From assembly GCF_006716905.1 (NCBI RefSeq), contig NZ_VFPV01000005.1, positions 106,500-170,499 of the forward strand: a DNA stretch of 64,000 nucleotides, written 5' to 3'. The stretch comes from Acidovorax temperans. GTDB lineage: Bacteria; Pseudomonadota; Gammaproteobacteria; Burkholderiales; Burkholderiaceae_C. Below are positions 19,523 through 27,862 of this stretch, one piece after another (within the stretch, counting starts at the first letter, position 1; each line of letters opens with the position of its first letter). A program made the translations under genes and the position numbers. The notes under the pieces were generated by a model. The model was given only the letters and a program-made list of their open reading frames with translations, made no database searches and was not told the origin of the DNA.

Positions 19523-20473
19523 CAGGCCGTTGAAAAAATGCTCATCGAACGCGCCAGGGTCGTGGATTTCGAAGAAGCGAGTCGTCCAGACGCGCCTACG
19601 AAGCGAATGCGAGGGCCATTTCGGCCTGTTTGCAGGCCGTTTTGCCCGTTTCGGGCGCACGTATCCCATGGCTCACGCATGATGCGCGTCCCACCAGCCG
19701 CCGATGCTGCCCATGCGCACCAGGTTGTAGGTGGCAAAGCACAGCAGGGCCTGGCCCGCGAGCTTGGCCTGGCCGATCAGCTTGGTCTTGGCCAGACCAC
19801 CCACCGTCTTGATCCAGCCAAAGGCCTCCTCGATGCGCTTGCGCACCTTCAGACTGGTCTTGTAACCCTCGTGGCGCTTGATGCGGCCATCGACGGCCGA
19901 GTGCTTGTCCTTGGCCGCCACGTGTGGCGTGACCTTGAGCTTTCTGCAGCCCTTGATGAAGGCCTTGCTGTCGTAGCCTTTGTCGGCACCGACCGTGGCC
20001 CGCTTGTTCCTGTTGCCCCGGCGCCCCAACATGGCCAGCGCCGCTTCGCGCTCGCCAGTGCCATTGGCGTGTGTGATCTCCACATCCACGATCAGCCCGT
20101 TGCGGTTCTCCATGAGGATGTGCCCCATGTGGCACAGGCGGGACTTGTCACCCGTGCTCTTCTTGAACAACCGTGCATCGGCGTCCGTGGTGCTTTGGTG
20201 GGTGTCGTTGCAGCGCTCCTGCCCTTTGAAGTCCACCTCGGGGTTGCGTCCGGGCGGCGTGCCGCTGTCATCGTCTTTGCGCTTGAAGCTCTTGTGCGAG
20301 GCCCAGGCTTCGATGAGCGTGCCGTCCACGCTGAAGTGCTCGTCGCTGGCAAGCCGCCCCCACTGGGCGCTGAGCTTGACGCGCTCGAAGAAGGCACGGG
20401 CGAGGTCTTCGTTGAACAAGCGTTCGCGGTTGGCGCTGAAGGTGGAGTGGTCCCAGACTTTGTCCTCGATGTT
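19523..20473 (-). mobile_element. IS5-like element, one end and most of the transposase, truncated
   Basis: It begins with an end CAGGCCGTTGAAAAAATGCT at 19523, similar in layout to the end CAGGCTGCTGAAATACTC of the intact IS5-like element at 47348. It is cut at 20473 by the terminal repeat of the Tn3-family transposon. The other IS end is missing. Confidence 0.8.
19673..20473 (-). pseudogene. IS5-family transposase, N-terminus lost
   Basis: The transposase runs from NIEDKVWDHSTFSANRERLF to the stop at 19673. The DDE residues are visible in FSVDGTLIEAW, GADKGYDSKAF and RIEEAFGW. About the first 90 residues are gone. The open frame continues upstream through the Tn3-type terminal repeat to an ATG at 20602, giving a hybrid N-terminus of about 43 residues, so a chimeric protein is possible on paper. 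Confidence 0.85.
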
Positions 20474-20511
20474 GGGGTTGTAAGCCGGAACCGCCGAAAT
20501 TTCCGTTAGCC
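20474..20511 (+). repeat. Left terminal inverted repeat of the Tn3-family transposon
   Basis: It starts GGGGTTGTAAGCCGGAACCG. The first 33 bases match the reverse complement of the right end (27830-27862), and the length (about 38 bp) with a GGGG tip fits the Tn3 family. Confidence 0.9.
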
Positions 20512-20652
20512 AGAGGGGCAACTCGCGTCTGAACCTCAGTCCCGCCCATCTTGGCTCATCACCCAGCTTGCGTAGCACAGCACCCTTTAGATCAGCGGAC
20601 ATGGCGCAGAGCCGTAGGAAGAGCTGCAAGCCGTAACTACACGAGAGATTGG

Positions 20653-21906
20653 TCAAGCATAGCCAACCCACCCCATGCCGATTGCAATGCCTATCCCGAT
20701 AGCCATCATCCCAGGCAGGCAGCGCAACAGGAAGTCGCGCCCTGCGACCCAGGCGAGGAGGCCAGTTTTGAAGCACAGGTTAGAGAGAATCGCCAGGCCG
20801 ATCGCGTTAGCGGCTACCTCGGCGCCCAGTTTCCCATTCCCAAACAGGCGCAGGGTCGACAATGCGATGGCATCAAGTTCGGTCAGCCCGGACACGGCGG
20901 ACGCCAGGTAGAGCCCGCGGGTTCCCGCCCAATCGGACAGCCACGAGGCTAAAAGTAAAATGATGGCATACATCGCACCGAAGCTCAGCGCAACCCGTAA
21001 CTCGGTCGGATTGGCAACTTCCGGCAAAAGAAGTGGCCCCCCCGTCCGCGAACGATGCCAGACGAACAGTACCGCCAAGCCGCCTGCCACCAGGTTGCCG
21101 ACCAACACTGGCCAAAGGGTCGCCATCAAGGAGGGCGCGATGGCAACGGCGATCATGCCCAGGCGCACGGACAAGACCAGATTGGCCATGAGAATGACGA
21201 TCGACGACGTCAGCGCCATGGTCGGCGTCTGGCGGGCATGACGGGCGTACACCAGGGTAGTCGCGGTGCTCGACACCAGTCCTCCCAGCAGACCGAGCAA
21301 GGGCGGGCCAAAGCGATCTCCGACCGCACGCATGGCCAAATAGCCGGCGAGGCTCAAGCCGGATATCAGGACGACCATCATCCAGACGTGGTGAGGATTG
21401 AAAGCGCCATAGGGTCCATAACCGACGTTGGGCAGGAGCGGCAGCACGATAAAACTCAGCGTAGCGAACTGCAGGATCGACACCAGGTCGCGGGAAGTAA
21501 TCCGTGAACTCAAGCCGCGCAGTTCGGCCTTGAAATGGAGCAGCGCTGCGGCAGCAATGGCTAGCATAACAGCATAACGACCGTGGCCGAGCCAAACCAT
21601 CGCTCCGAGGGTGAACGAAAGCAGGATGGCCATTCGTGTGGTGGGGCCAGCGTGGCTCTCGCTCTCCCCGGTCGCGGTCTGACCGAAAACCATGATGCCC
21701 GTCATGGCCAGCAAGGCGGCAGGGAGAAACCACGGCGCCCCGACGCTCTGGCCGACGAGGGCGGCGATGGAGCCGAACAGCGCGGCCAAGGCCGAAGTTC
21801 GTAACCCCATTGCCGAACCGGCGCGTTCACGCTCAACCCCGATCAGAAGGCCGATGGCCAGGCTGGTCAGAAAAGAGATCAGATGCTCGTTGACGTTAGG
21901 GTCCAT
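20653..21906 (-). CDS. MgtC/DUF4010-type integral membrane protein
   Basis: 417 residues from the ATG at 21904-21906 (MDPNVNEHLISFLTSLAIGL). The first 140 residues resemble the MgtC/SapB domain (LLIGVERERAG, LRTSALAALFGSIAAL). The rest is a DUF4010 region with about eight further membrane segments. The function of this family is unknown; MgtC-like proteins affect magnesium and phosphate homeostasis. A longer frame to 22128 exists but runs through IS66 remnant DNA, so the later start is chosen. It is a passenger gene of the transposon. Confidence 0.85.
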   Translation of the reverse strand: MDPNVNEHLISFLTSLAIGLLIGVERERAGSAMGLRTSALAALFGSIAALVGQSVGAPWFLPAALLAMTGIMVFGQTATGESESHAGPTTRMAILLSFTLGAMVWLGHGRYAVMLAIAAAALLHFKAELRGLSSRITSRDLVSILQFATLSFIVLPLLPNVGYGPYGAFNPHHVWMMVVLISGLSLAGYLAMRAVGDRFGPPLLGLLGGLVSSTATTLVYARHARQTPTMALTSSIVILMANLVLSVRLGMIAVAIAPSLMATLWPVLVGNLVAGGLAVLFVWHRSRTGGPLLLPEVANPTELRVALSFGAMYAIILLLASWLSDWAGTRGLYLASAVSGLTELDAIALSTLRLFGNGKLGAEVAANAIGLAILSNLCFKTGLLAWVAGRDFLLRCLPGMMAIGIGIAIGMGWVGYA

Positions 21907-21977
21907 TGGCGCTTCCCGTAGTTCACCTGACCAACTGTCGGGCAGATGGAAAAATAATTGTTGAAATATGAGGTAGT

Positions 21978-22205
21978 AACGCCCATCACCTGCGGGAACT
22001 GACCTACGCCTTCGAGGAGATGGGGCAGGCTTGGGCCAACCGCCTGATCGAACTGCTGGTCGCCGCTTGCCATGAGGTCGATCAGGCGGCGGCGTGCTGA
22101 CGCCCGAACGCCTTGCGTCCTGCCGCAAGGATTACGACGCCATTCTCGCGGACGGCGAGGCAGCCAATCCGCGCGCACCGCCTTCCGGCAAACGCGGGCT
22201 CGCGG
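21978..22205 (+). pseudogene. IS66-family transposase remnant, frameshifted
   Basis: One frame gives NAHHLRELTYAFEEMGQAWA and a shifted frame gives LTPERLASCRKDYDAILADG and ANPRAPPSGKRG, the order seen in the middle of IS66 TnpC. Both ends and the frame are lost, so this is a scrap. Confidence 0.8.
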
Positions 22206-22288
22206 CCGGCGTGATCGAAGCGGTGCGGCGATTCCGGCTTGACGGTCATGCCGCAGACGGGGTCGGTGATCGGGTGGTGCTCGTGCAT
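22205..22288 (-). pseudogene. N-terminal scrap of a heavy-metal P-type ATPase (YHS domain)
   Basis: About 28 residues starting MHEHHPITDPVCGMTVKPES, the YHS-domain start of copper/silver-type P1B ATPases. After HRFDHAG it runs into IS66 remnant DNA. The ATPase body is missing, so the transposon once carried, or passed next to, a metal-export gene. Confidence 0.7.
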
Positions 22289-22460
22289 GGCTGTGTCTCC
22301 CTTCTTGTATGGCGGCGCGCCGGCGGCGATCGGCTAATCGAGGTGTCCGGAATTAGTTGACCACTACAGTCTGATCCGGCGAAGATTGGCATAACCCAGC
22401 CCCTACCTGTTTGTAATTCCCCTTTTATCCATCAATTCACTTGTCAATTAAGGAGAAAAA

Positions 22461-22586
22461 ATGCCCAAAAAGATATTGATCGTTGCCGCAGCGGTGATAG
22501 CCATCGCGCTTAGCGGCTGCGCCGGCAACGGCAGCTATAGCGGAGGTCACGGAGGCGGTGCGAGCAGCGGCGGACATTCCCACTGA
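22461..22586 (+). CDS. Small lipoprotein
   Basis: 41 residues with a good ribosome site (AAGGAG at 22450-22455). The signal sequence MPKKILIVAAAVIAIAL ends in the lipobox LSGC, and the short mature part is Gly/Ser/His-rich (GGHGGGASSGGHSH). It should be a lipid-anchored envelope peptide, possibly metal-binding through the histidines (inference). The ATPase scrap next to it supports a former metal-resistance setting. It is too short for most gene callers. Confidence 0.75.
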   Translation: MPKKILIVAAAVIAIALSGCAGNGSYSGGHGGGASSGGHSH

Positions 22587-22610
22587 TTGGAAGATATCCG
22601 TCGCGACTGA

Positions 22611-22646
22611 ACGAAGATGAGCGTCCCTGGCCACGCCCATCTTCGT
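22611..22646 (+). terminator. Hairpin after the small lipoprotein gene
   Basis: A 9-bp stem ACGAAGATG / CATCTTCGT with an 18-base loop, 25 bp after the lipoprotein stop. There is no clear T-run, so it may be a weak terminator or an mRNA-stabilising hairpin. Confidence 0.4.
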
Positions 22647-22728
22647 CGTTAGCGGCTTTGTGGAAGCGACGCCATTGCACTGGATTGCAAGCCGGTACCG
22701 CCGAGAATTTCGTCACCCGCTCCGACGA

Positions 22729-23265
22729 TCAGCCGGCAAGCTGCTTGATGCGTTCGGCAAGGTGTCCGAACGCTTCGTTTATGTACTCCAATGTCTTGGC
22801 TTCCGCGCCCTGGGCGCGTAGCGAGTCTTTGAAGCTGTCCAGTTCGGCCAGCCATTGCCGATGCAGCCGACCCAGTTCGTTGACTTGCTGCTGGAAGACT
22901 TGCAGGCTGCCGCTGCCACGAAATGCTTGATAGCCGCGCTCCAGGGTTGCCGCCGTGAGCAGCAGTTGGGTAGCCCGTTGTTTATGCTCCTCAGAAAACT
23001 CGGCCAGCCCATCATAGGGTCGCGATGTCTTGTTGCGCTCGGCTTCGGAGGCTTCCTCCATGATGTGGGCGTAGCGGTAAAACCCAGGATATTCGCGAGA
23101 CAACGCCATGAACTGCTGGTCGGAGGTGCCGACCCAAATCTTGTGCAGGTCGGGCACGTATCCCATCATGTGGTTGATGATGGCGTGCGTTTCGCGAGTG
23201 TTCTGGGCGGCGAGTTGCTGCATGTGCTGGTCGATCTTCGCGGCCAGCCGGCGAAAGTCATTCAT
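22729..23265 (-). CDS. Conserved transposon-borne protein of unknown function
   Basis: 178 residues, mostly helical and rich in charged residues (MNDFRRLAAKIDQHMQQLAA; HNYEEA-like helices; no signal or membrane segment). I do not recognise a named domain. It lies downstream of the HigBA pair in the same direction and could be cotranscribed. Similar proteins are, to my recollection, found beside HigBA in Tn3-family units. Confidence 0.75.
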   Translation of the reverse strand: MNDFRRLAAKIDQHMQQLAAQNTRETHAIINHMMGYVPDLHKIWVGTSDQQFMALSREYPGFYRYAHIMEEASEAERNKTSRPYDGLAEFSEEHKQRATQLLLTAATLERGYQAFRGSGSLQVFQQQVNELGRLHRQWLAELDSFKDSLRAQGAEAKTLEYINEAFGHLAERIKQLAG

Positions 23266-23322
23266 GCTCAGGCATGCCCCCGTTTTTCATCAGCGATGCG
23301 GTCGTTCATCGGGCGCCTCCGG

Positions 23323-23658
23323 TCAGGCGGTTGCAAGCGTCAGGTGGCCGACCGGCTCGGTTGCCGGCCGCACCTTGATTTCGATGTCGTAGCCGAGGCG
23401 GTTCAGGCAGTCCATCAGCTTGCGCTCGGACAGGTTGGTGAAGTCGCCGTGCATCATGCCCGATACCTTCGGTTGCGGGATGCCCATACGCTTGGCCGCC
23501 GCTTGTTGCGTCAGGTCAAGGGCGCGCATCGCCTTCCTGATCTCGATGACCAGGCCGGTCTTGATCTTCAGCTTTTCGGCATCGGGCAGCCCCAGGTCGG
23601 CGAAGACGTTGCCCGAGCTTCGTTGAGCCTCGACGCCTTCAATGATTCGTTTTTGCAT
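23323..23658 (-). CDS. higA: HigA-type antitoxin, XRE helix-turn-helix
   Basis: 111 residues. The helix-turn-helix is at about residues 45-70 (ALDLTQQAAAKRMGIPQPKVSGM), followed by LSERKLMDCLNRLGYDIEI, typical of the antitoxins paired with Gp49/HigB toxins. Its start overlaps the end of the toxin gene by 20 bp, so the pair is translationally linked with the toxin first, as in higBA loci. It should neutralise the toxin and repress the shared promoter. Confidence 0.88.
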   Translation of the reverse strand: MQKRIIEGVEAQRSSGNVFADLGLPDAEKLKIKTGLVIEIRKAMRALDLTQQAAAKRMGIPQPKVSGMMHGDFTNLSERKLMDCLNRLGYDIEIKVRPATEPVGHLTLATA

Positions 23659-24016
23659 TTCGTAGCTCCTGTGCCATTGCCTCGGCCACCTTCAGCCGAG
23701 CGCGGATGATGTCCATGTCCACCTTCGGCGTGGCGATCCCGCTCTTGCTCTTCTTCTGGAAGCAGTGCAGGACGAACACCGCTTCCGCAAACTTGACCGT
23801 GTAGACCGCCCGGTACGTGCCGCCGGCATCGTCTTCGACGACCTCCAGCACGCCAGCCCCGCCGAAGCCCTTGAGCACCTTGGCCGCGTCGGCCTGGTCG
23901 CCCATCTAGGCCAGCGACAGCGCGTAACCGAAACGCCGTCGCACATCGGGCGACAACGCCATCAGATCCCTGTAGCTGCTCGCGATCCATTCGAGCGGTT
24001 TTTCTTTGTCGGCCAT
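23639..24016 (-). pseudogene. higB: HigB/Gp49-type toxin with an internal amber codon
   Basis: The frame starts at the ATG at 24014-24016 (MADKEKPLEWIASSYRDLMA) and hits TAG at 23906-23908 after GYALSLA. It then resumes in the same frame with ATG GGC GAC (MGDQADAAKVLKGFGGAG), through YRAVYTVKFAEAVFVLHCFQKKS to the stop at 23639. A glutamine codon (CAG) at the TAG would restore a normal-length toxin. An ATG directly after the TAG would allow reinitiation, but the second piece lacks the first 36 residues. The toxin is probably inactive. Confidence 0.85.
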
Positions 24017-24207
24017 GGAAATAGTTTATACCTGTTCAGGTAATACGACAAGCACGACAGTCACAAAGCAGGTGTCGCTAAACAAGTGTTTTGCGACCTA
24101 TCTGCAACAGTCATGTGCACCAACCTCTGGATGGCCTCAAAATTGTGCGGAAAACCATGTCGCCATGCGCTACCATACGGAAACCCATTTTTAATGGTTA
24201 TCCGCCT
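24017..24207. promoter_or_regulatory. res region and toxin-antitoxin operator
   Basis: The interval between the divergent toxin and resolvase genes. A perfect 12-bp palindrome ACCTGTTCAGGT at 24030-24041 lies just upstream of the toxin start and suits a HigA operator. An inverted repeat GTCGC-N14-GCGAC at 24074-24097 is a candidate resolvase subsite. The position next to tnpR matches the usual res location in Tn3-family elements. Confidence 0.6.
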
Positions 24208-24801
24208 ATGTTGGTTGGCTACATGCGCGTGTCGTCGGACTCCGACCGCCAGAGCACGGACTTGCAACGCGATGCGCTGCTCGCCGCCGGCATCGATCCG
24301 CGCCATCTGTTCGAGGATCGAGCATCCGGCGCGAAGGATGACCGTGCCGGCTTGGCGCGGGCGCTCGAATTCGTCCGGCCTGGCGATGTGCTGGTCGTGT
24401 GGAAACTCGACCGGCTCGGCCGCTCGCTGTCGCATCTGCTCGCCATCGTGACCTCGCTCAAGGACAAGCGGGTGGCGTTCCGCTCGCTGACGGAGAACCT
24501 GGACACCACGACGCCCTCGGGCGAGTTCCTGTTCCAGGTGTTCGGCGCACTCGCGCAGTATGAGCGCGCCTTGATCCAGGAGCGCGTCGTCGCTGGCCTG
24601 ACCGCCGCGCGCAAACGCGGCCGGATCGGCGGGCGACCGCAGGCGATCACCGGCGAGAAGCTCGACGCCATCGTCGCCGCGCTGGACGGCGGCATGTCCA
24701 AGGCGGCGGTATGTCGCAATTTCAGCGTCAAGCGCACCACCTTGATTGAGACCCTGGCGCGGATCGGCTGGACGGGCTCCCGTGGAGCGTCATCACGATG
24801 A
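24208..24801 (+). CDS. tnpR: Serine resolvase of the Tn3-family transposon
   Basis: 197 residues from the ATG at 24208 (MLVGYMRVSS; the nucleophile serine is in RVSS). GDVLVVWKLDRLGRS and the C-terminal helix-turn-helix (KAAVCRNFSVKRTTLIETL) are typical. It resolves cointegrates at res. Its stop overlaps the tnpA start (24798-24801), so both are made from one transcript. Confidence 0.95.
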   Translation: MLVGYMRVSSDSDRQSTDLQRDALLAAGIDPRHLFEDRASGAKDDRAGLARALEFVRPGDVLVVWKLDRLGRSLSHLLAIVTSLKDKRVAFRSLTENLDTTTPSGEFLFQVFGALAQYERALIQERVVAGLTAARKRGRIGGRPQAITGEKLDAIVAALDGGMSKAAVCRNFSVKRTTLIETLARIGWTGSRGASSR

Positions 24802-27800
24802 TCGGCAAGAGCGAGCGGTTGACCATCCTTTCGGATGCCGAGCAGGAAGCCCTGTACGGCCTGCCGGATTTCGATGATGCACAGCGGCTGGAATACCTGG
24901 CACTGACTGAAACCGAACTGGCGCTCGCCAGTAGCCGGCCCGGCCTCCATGCTCAGGTCTATTGCGTCTTGCAAATCGGCTACTTCAAGGCCAAGCGTGC
25001 CTTCTTCCGTTTCGACTGGAGCGAGGTCGAGGACGATTGTGCCTTCGTGCTGAGCCGCTATTTCCACGGCGAGCCGTTCGAGCGCAAGGCGATCACCAAG
25101 CACGAGCGCTACACCCAGCGCGAGCGGGTTGCCGAGTTGTTCGGCTACCGGCCGTGGGCAGCCGACTTCCTGCCGCAACTGGCGCAGCAGGCCGAGCAGA
25201 TCGTGCGCCGTGACGTGACGCTTGGGTTCGTCGCCGCCGAGCTGATCGTCTGGCTCAACGGGCACAAGATCATCCGGCCCGGCTACACCACCCTGCAAGA
25301 GCTGGTCAGTGAAGTCTTGTCCGCCGAACGTCGGCGGCTGGGCAGCCTGCTGGCGGAAGTGTTGGACGAATCAGCCAAGGCCACGCTGGCCCAGCTCCTG
25401 GTTCGTGACGACACCCTGTCGCAACTGGCGGCGCTCAAGCAGGACGCCAAGGATTTCGGCTGGCGTCAGATGGCCCGCGAACGCGGGAAGCGCGCCACGC
25501 TGGAGCCGCTGCACGGGATCGCCAAGGCGCTGCTGCCCAAGCTGGGTATCTCGCAGCAAAACCTGCTGTACTACGCGAGCCTGGCGAACTTCTATACCGT
25601 CCATGACCTGCGCAACCTGAAGGCGGATCAGACCCGGCTCTACCTGCTGTGCTATGCCTGGGTGCGTTACCGGCAACTCACCGACAACCTGGTCGATGCG
25701 ATGGCCTTCCACATGAAGCAACTAGAGGATGAAAGCAGCGCGGGCGCGAAGCAGTCCTTCGTCGCCGAGCAGGTACGACGCCATCAGGAAACGCCGCAGG
25801 TTGGCCGCCTGCTGTCGCTGTACGTGGACGACAGCGTGACCGATCCGACGCCGTTCGGTGAGGTGCGCCAGCGCGCCTACAAGATCATGTCCAGGGACGC
25901 GCTGCAAAGCACCGCGCAGCGCATGAGCGTCAAGCCGCTGAACAAACTGGCGCTGCACTGGCAGGCGGTGGACGGTCTGGCCGAACGCATCCGACGCCAT
26001 CTGCGGCCGCTGTACGTCGCGCTCGACTTCGCCGGCACTGATCCGGACAGCCCGTGGCTCGCGGCGCTGGCCTGGGCTAAGGGCGCGTTCGCCAAACAGC
26101 AGCGCCTGTCGCAACGGCCGCTCGCCGAATGTCCGGCGGCCACGCTGCCGAAACGCTTGCGGCCGTACCTGCTGACCTTCGACGCCGATGGCAAGCCGAC
26201 TGGCCTGCACGCCGACCGCTACGAGTTCTGGCTGTACCGCCAGGTCAGGAAGCGCTTCCAGTCGGGCGAACTCTACCTCGACGACAGCTTGCAGCACCGG
26301 CATTTCTCCGACGAGTTGGTTTCGATGGACGGGAAGGCCGACGTGCTGGCACAGATGGACATCCCGTTCTTGCGGCAGCCTGTCGATACCCAACTCGATG
26401 CGCTGGCGGCCCAGCTGCACGCGCAATGGCTGGCGTTCAACCGCGAGCTGAAACAGGGCAAGCTGACGCACTTGGAATACGACAAGGACTCGCAGAAGCT
26501 GACTTGGCGCAAGCCCAAGGGCGAAAACCAGAAGGCGCGCGAGCAGGCGTTCTACGAGCAACTGCCGTTCTGCGATGTCGCTGATGTGTTCCGCTTCGTC
26601 AACGGCCAGTGCCAGTTCCTGTCGGCGTTGACGCCATTGCAGCCGCGTTACGCGAAGAAGGTAGCGGATGCCGACAGCCTGATGGCGGTCATCATCGCGC
26701 AGGCGATGAACCACGGCAACCAGGTCATGGCGCGCACCAGCGACATCCCGTACCACGTGCTGGAAAATACCTACCAGCAGTACCTGCGCCAGGCGTCGCT
26801 GCATGCTGCCAACGACCGCATCAGCAACGCCATTGCCGCGCTGCCGATCTTCCCGCATTACTCGTTCGACCTCGATGCGCTGTACGGCGCCGTCGATGGG
26901 CAGAAATTCGGCGTCGAACGGCCGACCGTGAAGGCGCGCTACTCGCGCAAGTATTTCGGGCGCGGCAAGGGCGTCGTTGCCTACACGCTCTTGTGCAACC
27001 ACGTGCCGCTGAACGGTTATCTGATTGGCGCGCATGAGTACGAGGCTCACCACGTGTTCGACATCTGGTATCGCAACACGTCCGACATCGTGCCGACCGC
27101 GATCACCGGCGACATGCACAGCATCAACAAGGCCAACTTCGCCATCCTGCACTGGTTCGGCCTGCGTTTCGAGCCGCGCTTCACCGACCTCGACGACCAG
27201 TTGCAGGAGCTGTATTGTTGCGCCGACGATCCGGCGCTGTACGAGAAGTGCCTGATCCGGCCGGTCGGCCAAATCGACCGGCAACTCATCGTCAGCGAGA
27301 AGGCGAACATCGACCGGATCGTCGCCACGCTGGGCCTGAAGGAAATGACGCAGGGCACGCTGATCCGGAAACTGTGCACCTACACCGCGCCGAATCCGAC
27401 GCGGCGCGCGATCTTCGAGTTCGACAAGCTGGTGCGCAGCATCTACACGTTGCGCTACCTGCGCGACCCGCAACTCGAACGGAACGTACACCGCTCGCAA
27501 AACCGCATCGAGTCTTATCACCAGCTACGCTCGACCATCGCCCAGGTCGGCGGGAAGAAGGAATTGACCGGCCGTACCGACATCGAAATCGAGATCAGCA
27601 ACCAGTGCGCCCGGCTGATCGCCAACGCGGTTATCTACTACAACTCGGCCATCCTGTCGCGGCTGCTGACGAAATACGAGGCGGCCTGCAACGCCAGGGC
27701 GCTGGAACTCATCACCCAGATATCGCCGGCGGCCTGGCGGCACATCCTGCTGAACGGGCATTACACCTTCCAGAGCGACGGCAAGGTCATCGACCTCGAT

Positions 27801-27830
27801 GCGCTCGTGGCGGGGCTGGAACTGGGGTGA
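24798..27830 (+). CDS. tnpA: Tn3-family transposase
   Basis: 1010 residues, full length for the family. It carries the N-terminal DUF4158 region (IGKSERLTILSDAEQEAL, ending ELFGY) and the C-terminal Tn3 DDE domain, including DGQKFGVERPTVKARYSRKY, the GDMHSINKANFAILHWFG block and RNVHRSQNRIESYHQL. There is no internal stop, so it could act on the two nearly identical ends at 20474 and 27862. The stop codon lies within the right terminal repeat. Confidence 0.97.
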   Translation: MIGKSERLTILSDAEQEALYGLPDFDDAQRLEYLALTETELALASSRPGLHAQVYCVLQIGYFKAKRAFFRFDWSEVEDDCAFVLSRYFHGEPFERKAITKHERYTQRERVAELFGYRPWAADFLPQLAQQAEQIVRRDVTLGFVAAELIVWLNGHKIIRPGYTTLQELVSEVLSAERRRLGSLLAEVLDESAKATLAQLLVRDDTLSQLAALKQDAKDFGWRQMARERGKRATLEPLHGIAKALLPKLGISQQNLLYYASLANFYTVHDLRNLKADQTRLYLLCYAWVRYRQLTDNLVDAMAFHMKQLEDESSAGAKQSFVAEQVRRHQETPQVGRLLSLYVDDSVTDPTPFGEVRQRAYKIMSRDALQSTAQRMSVKPLNKLALHWQAVDGLAERIRRHLRPLYVALDFAGTDPDSPWLAALAWAKGAFAKQQRLSQRPLAECPAATLPKRLRPYLLTFDADGKPTGLHADRYEFWLYRQVRKRFQSGELYLDDSLQHRHFSDELVSMDGKADVLAQMDIPFLRQPVDTQLDALAAQLHAQWLAFNRELKQGKLTHLEYDKDSQKLTWRKPKGENQKAREQAFYEQLPFCDVADVFRFVNGQCQFLSALTPLQPRYAKKVADADSLMAVIIAQAMNHGNQVMARTSDIPYHVLENTYQQYLRQASLHAANDRISNAIAALPIFPHYSFDLDALYGAVDGQKFGVERPTVKARYSRKYFGRGKGVVAYTLLCNHVPLNGYLIGAHEYEAHHVFDIWYRNTSDIVPTAITGDMHSINKANFAILHWFGLRFEPRFTDLDDQLQELYCCADDPALYEKCLIRPVGQIDRQLIVSEKANIDRIVATLGLKEMTQGTLIRKLCTYTAPNPTRRAIFEFDKLVRSIYTLRYLRDPQLERNVHRSQNRIESYHQLRSTIAQVGGKKELTGRTDIEIEISNQCARLIANAVIYYNSAILSRLLTKYEAACNARALELITQISPAAWRHILLNGHYTFQSDGKVIDLDALVAGLELG

Positions 27831-27862
27831 CGGAAATTTCGGCGGTTCCGGCTTACAACCCC
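27825..27862 (-). repeat. Right terminal inverted repeat of the Tn3-family transposon
   Basis: It ends in GGCGGTTCCGGCTTACAACCCC. It matches the left end at 20474-20511 over the outer 33 bases and includes the tnpA stop. It abuts IS1071 DNA at 27863. Confidence 0.9.

Larger units (their letters stand above)
20474..27862 (+). mobile_element. Tn3-family transposon, 7.4 kb, with HigBA-type toxin-antitoxin
   Basis: It is bounded by terminal repeats that begin GGGGTTGTAAGCCGGAACCG (20474, and inverted at 27862). It carries tnpR-tnpA, a res region, a HigBA-like pair, a conserved protein of unknown function, a small lipoprotein and a DUF4010 membrane protein, plus scraps of IS66 and a metal ATPase. 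The two 5-bp flanks (20469-20473 ATGTT and 27863-27867 TGGAT) differ, so there is no target duplication and one side has been rearranged after insertion. The gene set resembles HigBA-bearing Tn3 units of Pseudomonas such as Tn4662a (from memory). Confidence 0.88.

Noticed and set aside
25722..27521. 599-codon minus-strand frame over tnpA of the Tn3-family transposon
   Set aside because: Antisense shadow with no family features.
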